From contig CM077672.1 of NCBI GenBank assembly GCA_039707655.1, positions 454,996,390-455,060,389 of the forward strand: a stretch of 64,000 nucleotides of DNA. Reading direction: 5' to 3'. This document shows, one piece after another, positions 59,270 to 64,000 of the stretch (within the stretch, counting starts at the first letter, position 1; the number at the start of each line of letters is the position of its first letter). The notes beneath the pieces are model-generated. The model saw nothing but the letters and a program-made list of their open reading frames with translations, was not told the origin of the DNA and made no database searches. Source of the DNA: Elymus sibiricus (lineage: Eukaryota > Streptophyta > Magnoliopsida > Poales > Poaceae). The position numbers were made by a program, and so were the translations under genes.

Positions 59270-60377
59270 GCATCCCCAAGCTTAATTCCTGCTCGTCCTC
59301 GAGTAGGTAAATGATAAAAGAAATAATTTATGAAGTGTGAATGCTAGCATAGTGCATAAGTTTGATCAATGATAATTTCAATCACTTTTCCTAGCATCAT
59401 AACAGCAACTCTTTCTCATAAAACTCATCATGATAAAGTAGCAATCAATTCACATGTTATGGTTTAGATAGTGCATTCTCTTGAAACTTAACAACCTATG
59501 TTCTTAGTCACCAAAAAATTGCAATTCAACTTATTTTCAACAAAGTCTAAGTAAGAGCTCCACATACTCAATTATCATATAGTCTTCTATGATTGCTAGT
59601 ACTCAAAGCATATTTTTAGAACAAATGGCATCCATCGAACACAGAGAAAGATAGGGGCTTAATGTTTCGCCTCCCAACTTATTTATCATAGAGATAATTG
59701 TCAACAATAATAATTCATGATCGAATATATTTGACTGGCCATATGTGCCTGGATCTTTCCCCACCACATGATGCTTGCCAACTAAAGAATAATTTAGGTT
59801 GAAATGAGAAGTAATAGTATTGATTCTTGCATAAAAGTAAATACAAAAAGTAAAAGATAGGCCCTTCGCAGAGGGAAGCATAGGTTGTCATGCGCTTTTT
59901 ATTTTTGGATGTGCAAGCTCTTAATGCAAAGGAACATCATGTTATATTGCCCCTCGTGATAGCAACCTTTATTATGCAGTCCGTCGCTTTTATTTCTTTA
60001 CCATCACAAGTTCGTACAACACTTATTTTTCCTTGCAATAAAAGATCATACATATTTTAGGAACAATTTTTATTGGTTTTTGCACCGATGACAACTTACT
60101 TGAAGGATCTTATTCAATCCATAGGTAGATATGCTGGACACTCATGGGAAGAAACTGGGTTTAAGGGTTTTTGGATGCACAAGTAGTATCTCTACTTAGT
60201 ACGAATTTTTGGCTAGCAAAAGATCCTAAGCAAGCACCACATGTTGGAGGATCCATAACAATATAACTTCTATGCAAATATACCCAAACATAACTCATTA
60301 CGTTGTCTTCCTTGTCCAACTTCAACTAATTTTCTCAAGTTTGAAAATAATTAATGGGTATTCACAATCATAAAAGA
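59270..60377 (-). other. Internal non-coding region of the 57607 Gypsy element
   Basis: AT-rich with no coding homology. Similar in reverse complement to E4 38350-39400, including the blocks near 59640-59780 (E4 about 38890-39020) and 60225-60265 (E4 38411-38450). Confidence 0.75.
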
Positions 60378-60727
60378 TGTTGAAAGCACATTTGCTCCCT
60401 TGGTGGTTTTGGTAATTCATAACAACATATATCTCATTGAACTAATGTCCATTCAAGATTAAGATTTCAGGATGTTCAATGATTGGCATGGCATGGACTA
60501 GACATGTGGACCCCTCAAAATGCTAAGGACAAGGATTGGCAAAAGATCAAGACTCTACATTTTTGGTTTAGTGATCCAAGATCACATTGAGTCCATAGGA
60601 AAGCCAATACTATTAAAATGGGATGAGGTGTTGCTTAATGGTCTTTTTGCTCAAGTGCTTAGTGACAGTATTCCTAAACCCTCAACCACTCTCTCTAACC
60701 AAATATGTCCTAAACCTACATTCCAAC

Positions 60728-61115
60728 TCGGCCCCACCGATATTTCCTATCCGGCCCCACCGAGTTCATCCAAGACTTAGCCACTGCCAAAACCCTAACA
60801 AATCGGATCCACCGAAATGGATCTCGGTCCCACCGAGATGGCCTTGTCAACTCTCTGTAATCGTTTGCACTTACTTCGGTCTCACCGAGTTATGCAAATC
60901 GGTCTCACCGAGATGGCTTGCCAACTCTCTGTTGCCTTATTGCTTCACTTCGGTCCAACCGAGTTGATGCAATCGGTGCCACCGAGATGAGGTTTGCCCT
61001 AAGCCATTGCACTTCGGTCCATCCGAGTTGTCCGTATCGGTCCCACCGAAATGCCTAACGTTCATATCTTTTACACAGTTCGGTGCCACCGAGTCTTCTG
61101 AATCGGTGCCACCGA
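60728..61115. promoter_or_regulatory. Array of six pairs of 13-bp pseudo-palindromes upstream of the TATA box
   Basis: Sites start at 60728, 60751, 60803, 60824, 60876, 60899, 60950, 60973, 61014, 61037, 61080 and 61103. Each reads TCGGNNCNACCGA or close (TCGG/CCGA half-sites around a short spacer). Members of a pair are 23 bp apart (once 21), about two helical turns; pairs repeat every 73-75 bp, then 64-66 bp. The last site ends about 43 bases before the TATA box. Enhancer function is inferred. Confidence 0.8.
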
Positions 61116-61157
61116 GTTGGGTCAAAAGTGTGTAACGGTTGGATTTTGTGTGGAGGC

Positions 61158-61167
61158 TATATATACC
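61158..61167 (+). promoter_or_regulatory. TATA box of the Copia LTR
   Basis: CTATATATAC in an otherwise mixed-composition context, correctly placed downstream of the palindrome array and upstream of the LTR's transcribed part. Confidence 0.7.
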
Positions 61168-61962
61168 CCTCCACCACATCCTTCTTAGTAAGGAGAGCCA
61201 TCAGAACGTGCCTACACTTCCACCATACATTTTCTGAGAGAGAACCACCTACTCATGTGTTGAGATTAAGATATTCCACTCCTACCATTTGAACCTTGAT
61301 CTCTAGCCTTTCCCAAGTTGCTTTCCACTCAAATCCTTCTTCCACCATAGCCAAATCTGTGAGGAGTTGTTTGAGTGCTGGGAAGACTATCATTTGAAGC
61401 ACAAGAGCAAGGAGTTCATCAACAACACACCGTCTATTACCTTTTGGAGAGTGGTGTCTCCTAGATTGGTTAGGTGTCACTTGGGAGCCTCCAACCTGAT
61501 GTGGAGTTGAACCAAGCAGTTTGTAAGGGCAAGGAGATCGCCTACTTCGTGAAGATCTACCCCGAGTGAGGCTAGTCCTTAGTGGACGTAAGCCATGGTG
61601 GAATAGACAAGGTTGCTTCTTCGTGGACCCTTCGTGGGTGGAGCCCTCCGTGGACTCACGCAGCCGTTACCCTTCGTGGGTTGAAGTCTCCATCAACGTG
61701 GACGTACAATAGCACCACCTATCGGAACCACGCCAAAAACCACCGTGTCTTCTTTGCGTTTGAAATCTCCGATCCCCTCCTTTACATACATATGCAATTG
61801 CTTACTTTCCGCTGCTATACTCTTAGAATTGCATGTGTAGGGTGATGCTTGACATGTACTATTGCTAAAATCTGCCTACAACTAAAATTGGGAAAATGTT
61901 AGGTTTTATTTGGTCAAGTAGTCTAATCGCCCCCCCTCTAGACATACTTTCGATCCTACAAG

Positions 61963-61974
61963 TGGTATCAGAGC
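61963..61974 (+). other. Copia primer-binding site
   Basis: TGGTATCAGAGC two bases after the LTR end, complementary to the 3' end of plant initiator methionine tRNA, the usual primer for Copia elements. Confidence 0.92.
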
Positions 61975-62044
61975 TTTGGACTCCGTAAGCCTTGATTTCC
62001 ATTGCTTTGGTGATCATAGCCTTGGTTTCACAACCTAGGAGAGT

Positions 62045-64000
62045 ATGGCGTCTAGTGAGGGTAACTATCACCGTAGAGGTCCATATTTTGATGGTACAAA
62101 CTTTGCTAGTTGGAAACATAAGATGAAAATGCATATTCTTGGTCATAACCCCGCCATTTGGGCTGTTGTTTGTGTTGGCTTGCAAGGTGACTTCTTTGAG
62201 GATGGCAAGGAACCGGATCGTGAAGCAACCCCGGAAGAATTGAAGATGTTGCAATACAATGCTCAAGCTTGTGACATTCTATTCAATGGTCTATGTCCCG
62301 AAGAATTCAACAAAATCAGCCGCCTCGAGAATGCAAAGGAAATTTGGGATACTTTGGTTGATATGCATGAGGGTACCGAGTCCGTCAAGGAATCTAAGTT
62401 GGATGTGCTTCAAAGTCAACTTGACAAGTTCAAGATGAAGGATGGTGAAGGAGTCGCTGAGATGTACTCTAGGCTTGCTCTCATCACAAATGAGATTGCC
62501 GGCTTAGGAAGTGAAGAGATCACCGACAAATTCATCATCAAGAAGATACTTAGAGCTTTGGATGGAAAATATGATACCGTCTTCACATTGATCCAAATGA
62601 TGCCAAATTACAAAGATCTCAAGCCCACGGAAGTCATTGGAAGGATTGTCGCTCATGAAATGTCACTCAAGGACAAAGAGGAGCTACACAACAAGTCAAG
62701 TGGTGCTTACAAAGCCTCAACCGATGCTCCAACAACTTCAAGTGACAAGCTAGTATCCAATGAAGAGATTAGCCTAATGGTGAAAAGGTTCAACAAGTTC
62801 TACAAGAACAAAGGAAAAGAAAGAAGCTCTAGCTCAAGACACTATGAGAGAAGATCATCAAGTCATGACCGTAATTGCTACAATTGTGGAAAGCCCGGAC
62901 ACTACTCCAATGAGTGTACGGCTCCCTACAAGAAAAGAGACGAATCACCAAGAGGAAGACATAGAAGAGATGAATCACCTCATAAGGAGAGAAGGAGTAG
63001 AGATGATCATTATGAATGAAGACACTCTCGAAGAAGCAAAGATTTGGAGAGGAAGGACAAGTCATCAAGGAGCTACACAAGAAGAAGACATCAAGCTCAT
63101 GTTGGTGAATGGGTTTCCGACTCCGACTCCGACAACCACTCCGAGAGAAATTATCATTCCAACTCTGACTATAGTCAAGATGAAGGTGTTGCCGGACTTG
63201 CACTTGTGTCATCCAACTCCTATGATCTATTTGACTCACCAAATGAAGGAATTGGAAGATGCTTCATGGCAAAAGGCCCCAAGGTATCACACCCCGTATC
63301 TTGATTTCAATAGTGATGAAGATGATTTGCTTGGTGATGATGATTTACTTGTTGATAGGGCTAGTGATGTGAGCTATAATGAAAATGCTAGTAATCATGA
63401 TAGTCAAGAGGAAACGAGTGACAATGCTATGAAGGAGATTGAGCGTCTAACTAAAGAACTAAATGCTCTTAACTTAGCTCATGAAACAACTCAAGATGAT
63501 CATAGAGAACTTCTAAGAACTCATGAGAAGCTACGCTTCGAGAAGCTAAATTTAGAGCAAGAGCATGAGTTTCTTAAATCTATCAATGACGATCTTCGAA
63601 AGAAGAGTTCTTCATATCTTGCCAAACGTTTACTCTTGTCTACCTTTATGCCACAAGTTAAACCTAAGCAAACTAGCAACAAGGGTAAAAATGGTTCTAC
63701 CTCTAGTAGTAACAATAACAATGCTAAATCCAATGTTGTTGCTTCTAGTAGTTCTATTGATTCGACTAACGATTCTCTTAGCCAAGTTACACTTGAGCAA
63801 GAAAATATGCTATTGAAAGGAATTATAGAAAAAGGTGTCTACAAGAGTCTTGCCGGGAGTAAGCAATTTGAGGAAATTGTACGCAAGCAAGGGAGGCACC
63901 GGAAGAACCAAGGTGTTGGTTTTGAACGAAAGTTCAATGCCGATGGAGTTGAGCGGGAAAAAGATCAATACCCCAAGACGAAGTTTGTTCCTCAACAAGA
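62045..64000 (+). pseudogene. Copia gag with one stop and one frameshift, runs off the window
   Basis: The start at 62045 gives MASSEGNYHRRGPYFDGTNF, a DUF4219-like N terminus, followed by the UBN2/Retrotran_gag_2 region (about residues 70-220: AKEIWDTLVDMHEG, LITNEIAGLG and KILRALDGKYD). A CCHC zinc knuckle, CYNCGKPGHYSNEC, is at residues 278-291, after a Ser/Arg-rich stretch. A TGA at 63017-63019 interrupts the frame, which continues (RRSKDLERKDK). At about 63294-63297 the frame shifts (two bases lost or one gained), and from 63297 it is open to the window end: an acidic segment, a long coiled-coil-like segment (about 63420-63600) and a Ser/Asn-rich linker. The long coiled-coil tail after the knuckle is an extended gag form. 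Gag packages the RNA in cytoplasmic particles. Confidence 0.88.

Larger units (their letters stand above)
57607..60377 (-). mobile_element. Minus-strand Gypsy element (3' LTR and adjoining internal region), cut by a Copia insertion
   Basis: The 3' LTR is 57607-59269; the polypurine tract complement (GCATCCCCAAGCTTAATTCC) starts at 59270, and the internal non-coding region continues to 60377. Its continuation and 5' LTR lie beyond the window. The presumed target sequence is CATGA (57602-57606). The internal region resembles E4's 3' non-coding region in reverse complement, so it belongs to the same broad Gypsy group. Confidence 0.85.
60378..61960 (+). repeat. Copia 5' LTR with a regular palindrome array
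   Basis: 1,583 bp. It contains twelve 13-bp TCGGNCCNACCGA-type sites (60728-61115) and a TATA box CTATATATAC at 61158-61167. The 3' end is followed by two bases and the primer-binding site. Confidence 0.9.
60378..64000 (+). mobile_element. Plus-strand Copia element, 5' part; continues beyond the window
   Basis: A 5' LTR (60378-61960, TGTTGAAAGC ... GATCCTACA) is followed by a methionine-tRNA-type primer-binding site (61963-61974) and gag. The presumed target sequence is AAAGA (60373-60377), unverified. Pol is outside the window. It is the outermost recognised layer of the right-hand nest. Confidence 0.9.

Overview
This window looks like a stretch of intergenic DNA from a Triticeae grass (wheat, Aegilops or barley type). 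Nearly everything recognisable is a transposable element, and the long terminal repeats (LTRs), primer-binding sites and CACTA ends are of types I know from wheat and barley. Family names are from memory and tentative. I found no intact host gene, tRNA, rRNA or CRISPR array.

Layout. Bases 1-4458 are the 5' part of a CACTA (En/Spm) DNA transposon on the minus strand. It has a terminal inverted repeat, subterminal repeats, a small two-exon accessory gene and a TNP2-like transposase that runs off the window and carries one frameshift. Bases 4462-6905 are unclassified. Bases 6909-8310 look like a Helitron inside a small Stowaway-like MITE. Bases 8376-12585 are a 4.2-kb solo LTR. Bases 12759-13328 are a short Mutator-type element with a perfect 9-bp target-site duplication (TSD). 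Bases 13938-14761 are a decayed LINE ORF2 fragment, followed by about 2.9 kb in which I recognise nothing.

From about 17668 to 50922 the host of the insertions is a giant foldback (long inverted repeat) element whose outer arms carry a 107-bp tandem repeat. Its left arm is split by a 29-kb nest of Gypsy-type retrotransposons. Element E2 (17999-46984, minus, TSD ACAAC) contains E1 (19835-26851, minus, TSD CTGAG) and E3 (30269-46122, minus, TSD AGCAC). E3 contains E4 (30605-40920, plus, TSD ACGGT). Every TSD is exact, so the order of insertion can be read directly: foldback, then E2, then E1 and E3, then E4. E1-E3 are non-autonomous: they keep only gag/protease scraps or an orphan ORF. E4 carries recognisable gag, protease, reverse transcriptase, RNase H and integrase with only a few lesions, plus a decayed third ORF.

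The foldback's right arm is cut at 50922 by a minus-strand Copia element (WIS/Angela/BARE type, 50923-57606). Its 3' LTR holds a solo Gypsy LTR (52416-53982, TSD GCATC). The decayed Copia pol is cut by another minus-strand Gypsy element (57607-60377), and that in turn by a plus-strand Copia element (60378 to the window end) with its 5' LTR, primer-binding site and a damaged gag.

The most interesting signals are regulatory or structural rather than protein-coding: (1) hairpins with constant 19-nt loops and co-varying 7-bp stems in the 3' non-coding regions of E1-E3; (2) six evenly spaced pairs of a 13-bp pseudo-palindrome just upstream of the TATA box in the terminal Copia LTR; (3) a GC-rich hairpin upstream of the TATA box that recurs, with compensating base changes, in LTRs of several Gypsy families; and (4) a copy of that hairpin-plus-TATA module placed before the third ORF inside E4, which suggests an internal promoter.
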